NCBI GenBank assembly: GCA_021234155.1
Contig: JAJEKV010000014.1
Span: 13,001,836-13,065,835, forward strand
Direction of reading: 5' to 3'
DNA from: Isoetes taiwanensis
Lineage: Eukaryota > Streptophyta > Lycopodiopsida > Isoetales > Isoetaceae
DNA: 64,000 nt
This document shows, piece by piece, positions 11,202-22,984 of this stretch (its first letter is position 1; every line of letters begins with the position of its first letter). A model generated the notes under the pieces. It was not told the DNA's origin. It saw only the letters and a list, made by a program, of their open reading frames with translations, and searched no databases. The position numbers and the translations under genes are program-made.

Positions 11202-14200
11202 CACTACAAGAGAATGATGGTTTTGCGTCAGAGCAATCGTCAGATAGTCTTCACAAAACAGACAACTGCCCAGACATTACTGACTGACGATTTACCTGAC
11301 AATTTTTATCTGACGATTAATCGTCAAAAAAATCGTCAAAAAAATCGTCAGTTTTCTGACGATTAAGCGTCAGAAGTTTCGTCGAAACAAACGTCATGGT
11401 TCGTCAAGATTATCGTCAGAAAAAACGTCAGAAAAATCGTCAGCAAAATAGTCAAAAAAAATCGTCAGCAAAATAGTCAAAAAAAATGTCAAAAAAATCG
11501 CAACAATAATTTTTACAAAATTTGTCAATTTGATCGTCTATTTATATTTTGTGTAGATTTGCATTTTATTAAAATTTGTATTGATTTGCAGTATGTCTGC
11601 ATTTTCCATTACGCAGCTTGTAATGCTGCTGAAGCTGAACATGAATTTAGGCTACAAGTTACGAAGAAATAAGAGCAATAATAAAACAAGAACTCATTTA
11701 TTTAAATGCAGTCACAAGTCCCAGTTTACATGTAACAATCTCTTCAATGCCAACAAGAATGATGTGGGGTGCTCATTAACAGTTTCGTTTCCTTGTTGCG
11801 ATGTGCTTGTTCTTCAAAAATATTTTGATATTCTATAGTCCTGAACCTGAATTTCCAAAATACACCAAACCCATAGATTAGTCATAATTGTCAGCCATGT
11901 TCAGGTTTATAAGTGAAAGCCTCAAGATCTAAATGCTCTAAGTGCACATGCATAAGCAGCTAATGGACTATTACTTTGAAATAGAAACAAAGCAAATCTA
12001 GTTACTAGAAATATCTAGTAAGTCCAAAGACCTTTCCATCGAAATAAATTCAAAAGCAGAAAACCTGTTCTCCAATGAATCTGGTACAATGAATTTAAAT
12101 AAATGATGCATTTTTTAGTGAAACCAAGAAGGAATGTATGGCGCACAGTGTCAGAAATCCGTTTTTTCTATGGACAAGATGAGATGTAAATTGCATGAAA
12201 ATGTTATTCATCTATGCAAAAACTATAGAAACAAACCATGCATGCAGCAAAAATAAGAATGGCATGGAAGGACACATACTATGTATGTACGATGGAGCAT
12301 CAGATTGTTGGCACATGATCCATGGTATGCATCCTTGATAAAAACTCATTTGAAAGTACATCAAGCTTTTTCTACTCCTCCTCTGCAATTAAAGTACAGA
12401 TGTTACCATATTGCTTCAAAAATAGACATGGCTTATGATTGCAATACTTGCCGTGGATAAATCATGAGGACGATATATTACTATTTCAAGCTATGATGTT
12501 TCGCATCTACCATAATCACATAATCTCTACAATCACAATGTTACATAAGCATATCCCTCACCTGGACATTAGTTTCTCCTGCCAGACCTATAAGTTTTGC
12601 TAGGCCAGCCTGCATCATGCATGTGGATTGTAAGCACGCATGGTATGACATAGTTTTTTTTAATCATATTACAGTTTTAACACAAATTCTAACTTCATTC
12701 CACAATTCTTCATTAGAAAAATAATTTCAGTGACATACCTTGTTAACAGCAGAGCATATGAATTATCTACACCATTTGATCTTCAAGGATATAAGCCCGA
12801 GTGCATGCCATGCTGGAACCATCTGCCATCATTACAGTCTAGTCATTTAACAAATCCAACATATCTATTTAAGGGTAAAAAACATGCAGATGCAATTTAA
12901 GGAGAATAACCAGTCAACCATTTGTATCTTTGTATCTGTAGAATGAGGGCAATAAACAATTTTGCAATGCCACATTAGGCAGGAGACGATCCAGTGCAAC
13001 AAATATTTCATAGCCTTAGAATACTAGAAGCAGTATCAGAGTCTTGGAAACTCCAAGAAAGTATACCAGGCCATTGCATATCAGACTAGAATCCAGGCTT
13101 CTTTGTTGTGGGCAGCATATCCAGCTTGTATTTCTCCACAATCCTGATCAAAAACTGTTTACTCGGCTGAGCAAAAGGCTCTCCTTCCTTTCTACATAAG
13201 GCGGCCAAGTCCAGACCAGCACCATTAATCAGATTGATGAGATCCTGTCGGGTTTGCTTTCCCTTTGTCATGCGGAGCACCTACAGCAGGCCAGGCCACC
13301 AGCAGACTTTTGAGGAAGCCCTGAATTGCCTGCTTCTTATTCCCCAGCTGTCGGGCCTGTATGTCATGATTCTGTTGCTAGTGTTGCTAGTTTTAGTTGT
13401 CGGATCTCCAAATGCCCTATCCGTGCCCATACCTATTCCGGAATGCAAAGCTCCCAATAGCTAGAAGAAAATGGAAAGTTCAGATTTAGGGATACCTTCA
13501 TTTCGTGCCCAAAGTTGGCTTGACTAGCTGGAACCGCATCCTAAATCAGAGTGCTCATATATTCCAGCCTAAGTACAGATTGACGTCATGATGCCACAGA
13601 GTGCCGATATTCCTCCCTGCATTATTTTTGCTGGGTAAACCCTAGAGCGCCGCTATTGTTGGCGAAGACGAACCCTAATCATATTTCTGCCCTGTATTTT
13701 TTTAACCAGAAAAAACCTTTTCGTATGCAACAGGATGGTCCAACTAAACATTAACTTAGACAACCTTGCCCTAGGCATTTCCACAGTAGGATTTCGTGCT
13801 AGTATAATATAGAAGCCTACCCTGTTTTTCATATTTCCAATGTTAGATTGCCCCAATCCACTTAGTATTTATATGGTGACATGGTATTTATCTAGTGTCT
13901 ACATAATCCACATATCATATGGTCTGACTTTTTACTCCAGAGCCAATTTTGTCAGAGGGATCCACCTAATGTCCCCTTGCACCACCTGTTATACCACACC
14001 TTTGTAGCTTATATTGTCCTTGCATCAATATAGAGCAAGCATGGTGTAAATATGGAGTAAGCCATATTAAAAATACACGGTAAAGCATGTTAAATTTATC
14101 ATGTCAAACTGTGTCCTATAAGCAAAGCCATGTTAAGAGTTACATGGCCTAGACAAAGCCATGTTGAAATTACAAGGTATGGCATATTAAAATTACATGG

Positions 14201-15546
14201 TCTAGCATGTTAAAGTTACCCGGTCTATCATGTTAGAATTAGCAAACCTTCCTCATATTTTACTTAATTTTCATGGGGCATGCCTTTATGAGTTCATGAG
14301 ACTTTGTTTTTCATAACCGTCTATACTGCTGCTTCCATTAGAGTGGTCCTAGGACTGTGCTTGATTAAACACCAAGGTAGACTTGGATGTTAATTCAAGG
14401 AAAACCACTAAGGCACTCTAGAGTTCTAAGAACTTATTCCTGTTGCATCTCTAGCTAGAAACGTCTGATTCGATATGTTAGGTCAAGTTTGATCTTAGCA
14501 TTTCAATCCAAACCTTATTAGACTATGCTGGGCCTCAGAATAGGAGCTCAAGGCCCTAGATGAAAGTGCAATCAGCATTATTGTACCTTTCCAACACCAG
14601 TACTACCAATAGTGTGTGGTGCCAATTTTAGCTTCAATCATTTCAGGCAGCAGACATTCCGACATCTTGCCCATTCTAAAAGGTGAACCTGTACATAAGG
14701 TTAGTATTATGCGAGGCCCAAATTACAAGTGCCACATGTACGCTTCTACTCTATAGTCATACGTCAGACCGTCAGACCGTCAGACTCTATAGTCTAACCG
14801 TCAGACCTGTACTTTTTGGGGCAAGGTCCAAAGCCTTTGTTACTTAAACTGTACAGAACCGCGGGTAATTTGATATAATATATATCAAAAGTAAATACGG
14901 GGTGTAAAGATGCATTCAAACATGAGGCATATGAGCAGTAGACCAATGATAATGATATGTAATAGGAAAGAATGGAAGATATCATTCCTACCTAATGGAA
15001 GATGATTTACGTACAATGCTCTGGCTAGGGATGGAAATTTATATTTTCCTCCCAAAGAACATAATCAAGATTCATAAAATAGTAGATTAATAGATAGGTC
15101 ACAAAGAAAGCTTTCCAATGCAATAAATTTCATCAAAAACGGACTCTTGGATCAAAAGTTATGATCAAAACTGTATCAATAAAAAATCTGAACTTTCTGA
15201 CGAAATTCCTGACGTTTTTTCTGACGAATTTGATGACGAACAGGATGACGAAATGTCTGACGTAAAGTCTGACGAAATGTCTGACGCAAAATTATGACGC
15301 AAAAACTGACGTTTCACCTGACGAAAACCCTGACGAACATTTTCTGACGAGTTTCCTGACGATATATGTGACGCAAAACATGACGTATAGATTAACGAAT
15401 AACGTGACGAATGTTCTGACGCAAAATCGTCATTACATGCGTCAGGAAGTTATTCGTCAGTATTATCGTCAGTATAAACGTCAGATCAAATCTTTTTAGA
15501 TAGTCTGACGATTTTTCTGACGCCTAAGAGCCATTCTCTTGTAGTG
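11202..15546. mobile_element. non-autonomous CACTA (En/Spm) transposon
   Basis: Perfect 15-bp terminal inverted repeats, CACTACAAGAGAATG at 11202 and its complement ending at 15546, are flanked by the 3-bp duplication AAT (11199-11201 and 15547-15549). Both ends are packed with subterminal repeats: about 20 TCGTCAG-type motifs in 11228-11530, and inverted CTGACGA-type motifs in 15195-15525. Such arrays are the transposase-binding sites of CACTA elements. No transposase is recognisable within 4345 bp, so the element needs a partner. Length and end structure fit the superfamily. Confidence 0.95.
13086..13280 (-). other. exon-like reading frame inside the CACTA element, unrecognised
   Basis: A 64-residue frame reading KGKQTRQDLINLINGAG, then C-R-K-E-G-E-P-F and Q-P-S-K-Q-F-L-I-R-I-V-E-K-Y-K. 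Its composition is protein-like, unlike the AT-rich surroundings, so it could be a captured host exon. I do not recognise the family. The remaining interior of the element (11600-13080, 13470-14750) shows no gene. Confidence 0.3.
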
Positions 15547-15874
15547 AATAGAATAGAATAGAATAGAATAGAATAGAATAGAATAGAATAGAATAGAATA
15601 GAATAGAATAGAATAGAATAGAATAGATTTTTTAGCGTCCACGGAGACCGATTGGCCTATGCGACCCAAACAAAAAGAGAGCAGCAAGCGTATTACTGAC
15701 AGGACTAAAAAACCCCCGCCCCGAAGGGTTTTCGAGGGAGCCGAATGTGATCACGCTGAGCAAAAAGATTGCAAAGAAAAAGCTCAAATTTAGAGTTAGA
15801 TGTTCTTTCCCAAATCAAGAAAAAAGAGACCTCAACAAAACTTTTGCCATTTACTATCAGACTCGAGTTTCAAT

Positions 15875-16439
15875 GTGATTCCAATTCAAGAAGGTAGTCT
15901 AACATCCAAAGAATCTGCGATCAAAAGTATGATGCAAGAAAATATATATAAGCCTTTCAAATTTGCAACCCTGACCAAGTCAAAACTTGGGCAATACTCC
16001 CCCCCAGTAAGTTAAAATTTGCAGATTAAAAAATAGACAACTTTTTTCATTTTTGACACTTTATACTGACTCAGACAGATCTGTAAGCAAGGTGCATCAA
16101 GTTATTTGGCAAAAAATCGTGCAAATTTGCTCAAAAATTTAGGTTTTTGGAAAAAGACTGTCGCAATGCAAGAACCAGCAAGCAGATTTTTGTAAATCGA
16201 GTTTCGACAATCTTTTTTTGCTTCTGACAATTCTGACAAGCCTATACATGAGGTGCATTTAAGAATTTTTCAAAAAAAAGTTAGTTTGCCCCTCAAGCTC
16301 ATTTTTTTTTAAATAAACATTATGATGGATGACAGAACAGTTGGAACTCAATGCTTTATGCACCTCTAGAAGTAATTTTTTTTTTACTTTTTTTTTTTTT
16401 CAGTAGAACAATATGCTAACCAGGTATTAACTAATGCAC

Positions 16440-16442
<3 letters not shown>
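15875..16442 (-). repeat. distal part of copy 1 LTR
   Basis: Continues the LTR match past the LINE insertion (ACCAAGTCAAAACTTGGGCA near 15973, matching near 18370). No gene. Confidence 0.55.

Positions 16443-16519
<77 letters not shown>
16443..16519. repeat. (AT)n microsatellite
   Basis: About 38 uninterrupted AT dinucleotides. A similar shorter tract followed by AG repeats lies at 24594-24625. Confidence 0.98.
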
Positions 16520-16520
<1 letters not shown>

Positions 16521-16572
16521 AGTGGTTCTACTATGAGGGACTGCACAAATTCAACCGGAAGCCAATGCAGAG

Positions 16573-17410
16573 TCATTCAATGAAGATTCTATAAGCATTT
16601 CCCTAGGCTCTTTATGAATCCTATGTTAACAAATATTCTTTTTAGAATCTCCTAGATTTCCAAAGATTATGCCAAGATTCTCCAAGATTCTATAGAGATT
16701 TCCCTAGATTCTATGAAGATTTCCCTAGATTTCCCAAGATTCTTAAAGATTTTATGAACATTCCCTTAATTCCCCTAGGTTCCCAAAGATTCTCTTGATA
16801 TTCGTCTAGATTTCCAAAGATTATCCCAAGACTCCTCTAGATTCCCCAAAATTCTATGTAGTTCTATTGAATTCTCCAAGATTTGATGAAGATTCTCTTA
16901 GATTCCTTTAGATTATAGGAAAATTCTCCATGATTCTCCAAGATTCCATCATGATTTCACTAGATTCTCAAAGCTTTTAGAAAGATTCCTTCAGATTCCC
17001 AAAGATTCTCTTAAGATTCCTCTATTCTCTAAGATCCTATGAAGATTTCCTTAGACTTGACATGATTCTATCAAGATTCCTCTAGATTCTTAAAGATTCT
17101 ATAAAGATTCCCTTAAATTCTTAAAGATTCTCTCGTGATTCCTATAGATTCCTGTTGATTTTCCAAAGATTCTCTTGAGATTCCCTTTGATTTCCAAGAT
17201 TCTCTTGAGATTCCCATAGATTCCCAAAGATTCTATTGAGATTCCCATAGATTCCCTAAGATTCTCTTGAGATTCCTTTAGATTCTCTAAAATTCTATGA
17301 AGATTCACCTAGATTCTCCAAGATTGCATCAGAATTCCTCTAGATTCTCCAAGTATTTATGAAGATTCCTTTAGATTCTCTGAGATTCCTATGGATTCCC
17401 TTAGAGTTCG
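16573..17410. repeat. degenerate GATTC/AGATT short tandem repeat block
   Basis: Some 840 bp built from variants of AAGATTCYYTAGATTC with a loose 10- to 13-base beat. Any open frame here follows from the repeat and is not a gene. Confidence 0.9.
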
Positions 17411-18078
17411 ATCACATTGGCTCCAACTACAACGGAACTGTGCCAAACCACCACTCATTGGAAAGCTCTCGATGAGAGGAGTCCAATGGCGTGGGTCCCA
17501 CCTTCATCCGACCCCTCTACTGCAAGCTATGTACCTTTGAATGCGATTAAACAGAAGGAAGCTTCATAGAAAGTCCACTCATAAATGCTTTGCCACCTCA
17601 TTACCTTTTTTATTAATGAGGGTGACACCTCACCTCCTTTAAAAAAAAATCAATTTAATATTAAAAAGTCAATGGCTAAGATTTATGCTCACCTTTTGAT
17701 CTAACGGTTAAGATCTGCTACACCAAAGTCACTTTAAAGGACCTTCCTTGCACCTTCCTCATAAAAAACCAAGGGCTTGGATTTATCCTCCCCTTTTGAT
17801 CCAACGGTCCGGGGATGTGGTGCATGCCCCCATGCATGACCCATGCATGCCCATAAGGAATGGATGGCTCTGATGCTGCCACCTCACTGGACCCACCTTA
17901 AACGGACGACATCCGGGCATGTAAGAATCAAACACATTATATAAAAAAGTTTATGATATACCTTTATATATATAACTGATATATATATAAAACAAATCTA
18001 TTCTATGCCTATTCTTTCCTTGTTTAATCTAAGGATATCTCTATTGAATTGTCTAGTACTTTAAATTTTTTGCCCTCC
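17411..18078. other. no gene seen
   Basis: AT-rich DNA with CCATGCATG-type palindromic runs near 17826-17850 and a short TATATA tract near 17960-17990. Nothing coding is recognised. Confidence 0.5.
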
Positions 18079-21000
18079 TGTTGAAGGTGTTCCTGGCAAA
18101 CCTTCAACCTCAATGGCTTAGAACCTCTAGGTTGCTTCAGGCAACCACTCTGTGCGAGAAAATTGCAAAAAGAAAGCTCAAACAATGAATTAGCACTTCT
18201 TTTCCAAAACAAAAAAAGGTGGCCTCAGTAAAAATGATGCCATTTGCCACCTAATTCGAATTTTGACATGATTTCAATTCAAAAGAATGCTCTAAGACTC
18301 AAGGAATCTGGGGCCAAAAGTCAAATGCTAGTAGATTTGCAGAGATCTCTCAAATTTGTAGTCCTGACCAAGTCAAAACTTGGTCAATATCCCTGGCAGC
18401 GAGCTAAATTTTGCAGCTCAAAAAGTATGAGTCTTTTTTTACTTTTGACACTTGATCCTATCTGTGACGAGTCTGCACACAAGGATCAACAGGTTTTTTG
18501 GCAAAGAAATATGCTAGAATGCTCTGACTGTTTACAAAGCCAAAGACTGTTACAAAGCCAAAACAGCAAGAAAATTTTTATAGATCGAGTTCTAATGATC
18601 TTTTTCACCTCTGACAGGTTTGCATGCAAGGGAAATCGACTTGTTTGACGAAAAGCAATGTGCAAATGGTCAGAATAGATGATTTTTTTGGCTAGAATGC
18701 TGTAATTTTGCAAAGACAGCAAACAAGCTTTTGTAAAATAATTTTTGACACTCTTTCTGAGTTTAGATACTTCCTACTCACTCTGATGGTTCTCCATGCA
18801 ATGTGCAACTCAAGATGTAGTGTTGTAACTTGCCTGAATAATCAATCTTACAGGGAACTCTAACCTTGAACAGTTTTATCTAATTTTTTTCTTTGAGACT
18901 TGTTCAGAATACATAATGAAATGCAATCTTCCTAAGATATGTTAGGCTTGATTTTTACTTTTTCAAATATCACTTTTACCTCTTCACTTTACCTCATTTT
19001 GCAAAGTAGAATCAAACTAAATGTAAGTTCAGTGCCAAGGATTGGATTTTCATTCATATGAATAACATACAGTCATTCAAATTCATTCCCAAGCTCTGAT
19101 GTCTTGGGCACAGGATCAAAAAGTCACACAATAGAAATTAAGCAATTTGCTTCAAGTAATCCGTGGATTTATGACGCAAGGAAGGCAGATTCAATCTACA
19201 GTCAATCCGGTCTCTATCAGAGATGTCTTGATCAGTTCTTGCGCCCAAAGCCCTCGAAAAATCTGTGAACACAATTCCCCTTTCTTTATCCCCTGTTTTC
19301 GGCCTGTTCTTGGCAAATCCGGCCCAAATTCTTGTCGTTTAGCTTAATTTTAGGTTTCTTGGCTTAGAATAGGTGGATTCGAAGGTGTTTACCTATGATT
19401 AGTGTGATGATCCTTCGCCCGGCACTTATTGTTACTGAAATACTTAACAGAATGCTCAAGATTCCACGGGTGTAGGACCTACATGTCATCCCCAAGCCCA
19501 AAAAATATGTTGCGGTGTTGACTTGAATCCTGGCTACCAAGCCAACCTCAAGAAATGCCTACCACAGGGGTGGTCAGGACCTCCACATCATTTAGAGTGA
19601 TCAATCCTCAAAGCAAATGATGGATTAGAATGGAGCAAATTGCAAAAGTACAACTGCCCCTAAAATTTTAACAGTTTTGGAAGTGCCAAGTTTGCATATC
19701 TATATCTTGGGATCAGTGCAGTGAAACTTATTCAAACGTGGAATAGTGAGAAAAGAGTAGCAGAGGATGCTTGGTATAATTTCAGGATTTGTGAATATTT
19801 ACTTTGCTTATTATAGATTTTTGAACAAGCAAACTTGAAACAGACAATTTTTAATGTGTATCAGAAATTTTGTCAATTTTGGAACAGCCAAATTTGGGAA
19901 TCTGTAACTTGAGATGGAAAGATCCAAAAATCCTGAAACTTGGACTGAGGAAATATGAATAGGAATGTATGCACTTGACAAAATTTCAGAATTTTTGGAT
20001 AAGCAGTTTCAGATCTATGAATTTTTGAAAAGGCAGACTTGGAAGAGAAAATTTCAATGACTGTCTCGGAAAGTTTTACAGTTCTAGAACAGCCAACTTT
20101 GCAAAGCCATAACTATGGATCTATGGATGCTAAAATCATAAAATTTATTTTGAATTAAAGTTGAATACCAAGGGAATTATGGAAATTAAGCTCAGATTTT
20201 TTGGAGATATAATTTGCATATGGGGCATGGCTAAACTTGCAGACTTGGGATAGTGAAATTTCAGTGTTCATATCAGGGATTTTGCTCAAAAATCAGAAAA
20301 TTTGAATGAAACAAGTAGAATAGCATTCATTTTGACTTGATAACAATATCAGGGGTTGTAATATATCAGAATATCAATTGAAACATGGTAAATCATCAGA
20401 ATTTTGTAACTTTTTATCAAAAGCATGTCAAGAAAGTAGAAATGAAAGCTAATCTTCAAGTAAAAGCTCCCAATCCTTCTTTTCCCATCAAAATCGACCT
20501 GATCTTCATGCTTTTTAGCTTCCCCAATTCTCTGAGCGCCCCAAAAGCCTTCCTCCCCTTCTGATCCAAAATCCTCCTCTTGAAAAAACTCTGTTTTGGT
20601 TCAATTCTTGGCAAATCCGATCTCCAATTTTGTTTTTTAGCTAGATTTATCGTTTCTTGGCACAGGGGGGAGTGATTCGGGACGTCAGGGCCATGATTAG
20701 CCCGCCAAATTGGTCTAAAAATTCGGATCTTGGCTTGAACAAATTTTAGGGTTCTTGAGAAAAAAGACTCGAAATATTTCACAGGCTGAAATAGACTTGA
20801 GAACTTAGGTATATAAGGAATAAAAGACAATTTGTAATTTATTTATATGCTAATTCCATGTGGTTGCCACCTCACATGCTCGAGGTGCCATGCGGCAAAA
20901 GGTGATTGGGGGAAATGGGTGACTAGGCCAAGGAGAAGGTAGATAGGAATTTTTTTATTTGTTTTAAATTTGGCACGGTTCCCAAGAAATGGAATATGAG

Positions 21001-22120
21001 GGTCATAAAAGGTCTTTTTCAAAAATTATTTTTTCCACATGGAATCTTTTTTTATGCTCTACATGATGGGAGAATCTCTTTGCAAAAAAGAGCATCTTAA
21101 TTTTTGGCTCAAAATGAGGCTAATTTTGGTGAGGTGGCAATGTTATAGAGTGATGTGGCAAATGCCATGTGATGTCACCTTGTTATCTTCCACCCAGCTA
21201 TTAATTCCAGATTCTACTAATGTTGTAAATAACTTAGAAAATAAACTGCTAACCATTATCATTTGATAATTATTTGAATCCTTGATATCCACAATGAGGT
21301 GATGATGTGGCAAGCAAGGTGGCAAAATAACTTTTTTCTAGTCAAAACTTTTTGTGATGTGGTGATGAGGTGGATGACATGTGATGTGGATGTACTTGAG
21401 TGATGATGTGGATGACATTTGGCATTTTAAAGATGATGTGGATGATTTGGCATAATATTTGGCACTTGTGCACATACACATTAGGATTTTGTGCAATATC
21501 TTGGCAAATTTATTTTTTCAAAATTGCTTGAAAAAAATGTATACTTTCTATCTCTAAATTTGTCTTTAGAGAGAGAAAATGGTCTTAGACCTTAGGAATA
21601 ACCAAATTTGGTGGAGTTTTTTGAATTTTCTCAAGAAAGTGGATGAATAATGGGTATGTGATATGCTTTGACTAGAAAAAATGAACTTTTCCAACCTTTG
21701 GCTAGGGGAAATGGTAATGGAGTATGGAGATAGGAAGTATGAAGCATGAGGGGTGTCTCATGAATCGGATCAAGATGGTAGGAACATGAAAGAAGCCATG
21801 GAAAATGGAATTCATGCCAAAATGACTTGGATCTAGCCACATACCAATGAATCTTGAGGGGTCTTCCAAACTCTAACAAGGGGTCTTCAATTTAGGCTCA
21901 AATCTTCTTGCTTGAATCTCAACTTTCTTGCCATACTTGTATGATGCCCAATCAATGTTCTCCCTTGGTTCTTCATCACAAATGTCTTCTAAGAGTCTTC
22001 AAAGGTAGATGTCTTCAATTATGTTGCTTGATTAGCTCATGCACAAATGTGTCAAACCAAATGTTAGCCAAAGGTGTAGTTCATGCAAATGGCTCTTCTA
22101 TGCTGCCAAAATGTGGCAGC
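18079..22120 (-). repeat. gypsy-family LTR with an internal insertion or duplication
   Basis: Starts TGTTGAAGGTGTTCC at 18079 and ends GGCAGCA at 22120, the family's two LTR termini in the same orientation as the 39122-53942 element. It is about 1.5 kb longer than its relatives. Blocks near 19210-19400 and 20500-20700 resemble each other (CCCAAAGCCCTCG versus CCCCAAAAGCC, then TTTAGCT and TTTCTTGGC), suggesting a partial internal duplication. Right of it, the minus strand reads a purine run ending AGGGGGGCCGCA, a plausible polypurine tract, so this would be a 3' LTR. No matching partner LTR is seen in the window. Confidence 0.7.
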
Positions 22121-22132
22121 ATGCGGCCCCCC
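22121..22132 (-). promoter_or_regulatory. candidate polypurine tract
   Basis: The minus strand reads AGGGGGGCCGCA directly against the LTR end. Polypurine tracts prime plus-strand DNA synthesis in LTR elements. It overlaps the first stem-loop of the adjacent hairpin cluster. Confidence 0.5.
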
Positions 22133-22301
22133 TAAGCTACTGGTCTCTAGCTTAGGGGAATAACCTTCACCTAGAAGCAACTCGACGTGACCAGCGTCGA
22201 GTTCGCACTAGTGAGCTTCATCAGTTCCCACTCACTAGTGTTGAGTGCTTAACACTCATGGCCTCGGTTTCTGCTTATTCTCCCCAGAGAGTTATGGGGA
22301 G
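22128..22301. other. cluster of five perfect stem-loops
   Basis: In order: CCCCTAAGCTA with its complement (22128-22157, 11-bp stem, 8-nt loop); AACTCGACG with CGTCGAGTT (22178-22202, 9-bp stem); CACTAGTGAG with CTCACTAGTG (22205-22239, 10-bp stem); TGAGTG with CACTCA (22241-22257); TCTCCCC with GGGGAGA (22278-22301). All stems are perfect. No protein frame is seen. The cluster lies immediately inside the LTR at 22120. Function unknown. Confidence 0.85.
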
Positions 22302-22984
22302 ACCAAGGTGCAACTAGGCTAGCAACATGATAAAAGATCAAGTAATTTAGTCTTCTTGCTGAAATATCTTATAGCCTATTTAATCAATATTTAAGATGGA
22401 AATCAATCTTGCAAAAGATAAAAGTCTAAATCAATAACAAGGATGCTTAAATTGATATTGCAAAATAAAATATCTAGCAAAACTAGAATGATCCTCCATA
22501 AACAATTATTGGAGTTTAAGCTAAGCCAAAACGAACTATAAGAAAATCTAAGTGTTTCCACTTGCCTAGACCGAGAATTGAACCCCATTTGCTAGCTTGA
22601 AAGGCAAAGCTTCCAAGATTCAGATCTTATCTCCAAGAGGAGGAGACTGAGCATGGAGATAGCGATCTCTCACAAGGAGTGTCGAGATATATGATATAGA
22701 GATCACTGACGTGATGTCACATCACTGACTGCACTTAACACATAGGTGCAGCACTTATCAGCACTGAGCATTGACCTAACTAAGTAACGGCTGTTATTAG
22801 TAGACGGTGGGTGAACGGCTGATACTATTCTTAATATCACCGTTTTGTTTATATCATTGTACTTCATGTATTGATACACAATATTGAATACCACTCCATT
22901 TTGCCTTTGTTTTGGGAGCTTGCACTCTCGGATATCGGTGTGCATCCCCTTCTCTCCATTTCTTGGTGCAACCTTGACAATAAA
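22302..22984. other. no gene seen; possible internal region of a non-coding LTR element
   Basis: AT-rich, no recognisable coding frame. It lies between the stem-loop cluster and the 1037-bp repeat. Confidence 0.4.

Larger units (their letters stand above)
11187..15751 (-). mobile_element. short LINE 3' fragment with AGAAT tail, split by a CACTA element
   Basis: Excluding the CACTA insertion and its target duplication, the insert is about 217 bp. On the minus strand it runs from 15751 through CCTCGAAAACCCTTC, GGGGTTTTTTAGTCC and GCATAGGCC-AATCGGTCTC to a tail of about 18 TTCTA repeats (AGAAT on the plus strand), split between 15547-15625 and 11187-11201. The same 3' region joined to a coding fragment occurs at 50375-50792. 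LTR bases 11064-11186 and 15752-15874 are near-identical 123-bp copies flanking it. Confidence 0.75.
11040..16442 (-). repeat. 5' LTR of gypsy copy 1, truncated and interrupted
   Basis: The sequence right of the copy 1 gag start (11040-11186, resuming at 15752) matches the LTR at 18079 onward: the GCAACCAC junction, GATTGCAAAGAAAAAGCTCA, and CCAAGTCAAAACTTG further in. The terminal 70 or so bases, including the LTR end and the adjoining primer-binding region, are missing near 11050. A LINE fragment and a CACTA element lie inside. Similarity fades near the AT repeat at 16443. Confidence 0.7.

Noticed and set aside
15496-15687. Frame with repeated SILFY residues
   Set aside because: It is the translated AGAAT microsatellite tail of a LINE.
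17099-17308. Frame of Asn/Leu/Arg/Glu repeats
   Set aside because: Translated GATTC repeat block.
22128-22301. Cluster of tRNA genes as the source of the stem-loops
   Set aside because: No T-arm or B-box sequence and the stems do not form a cloverleaf.
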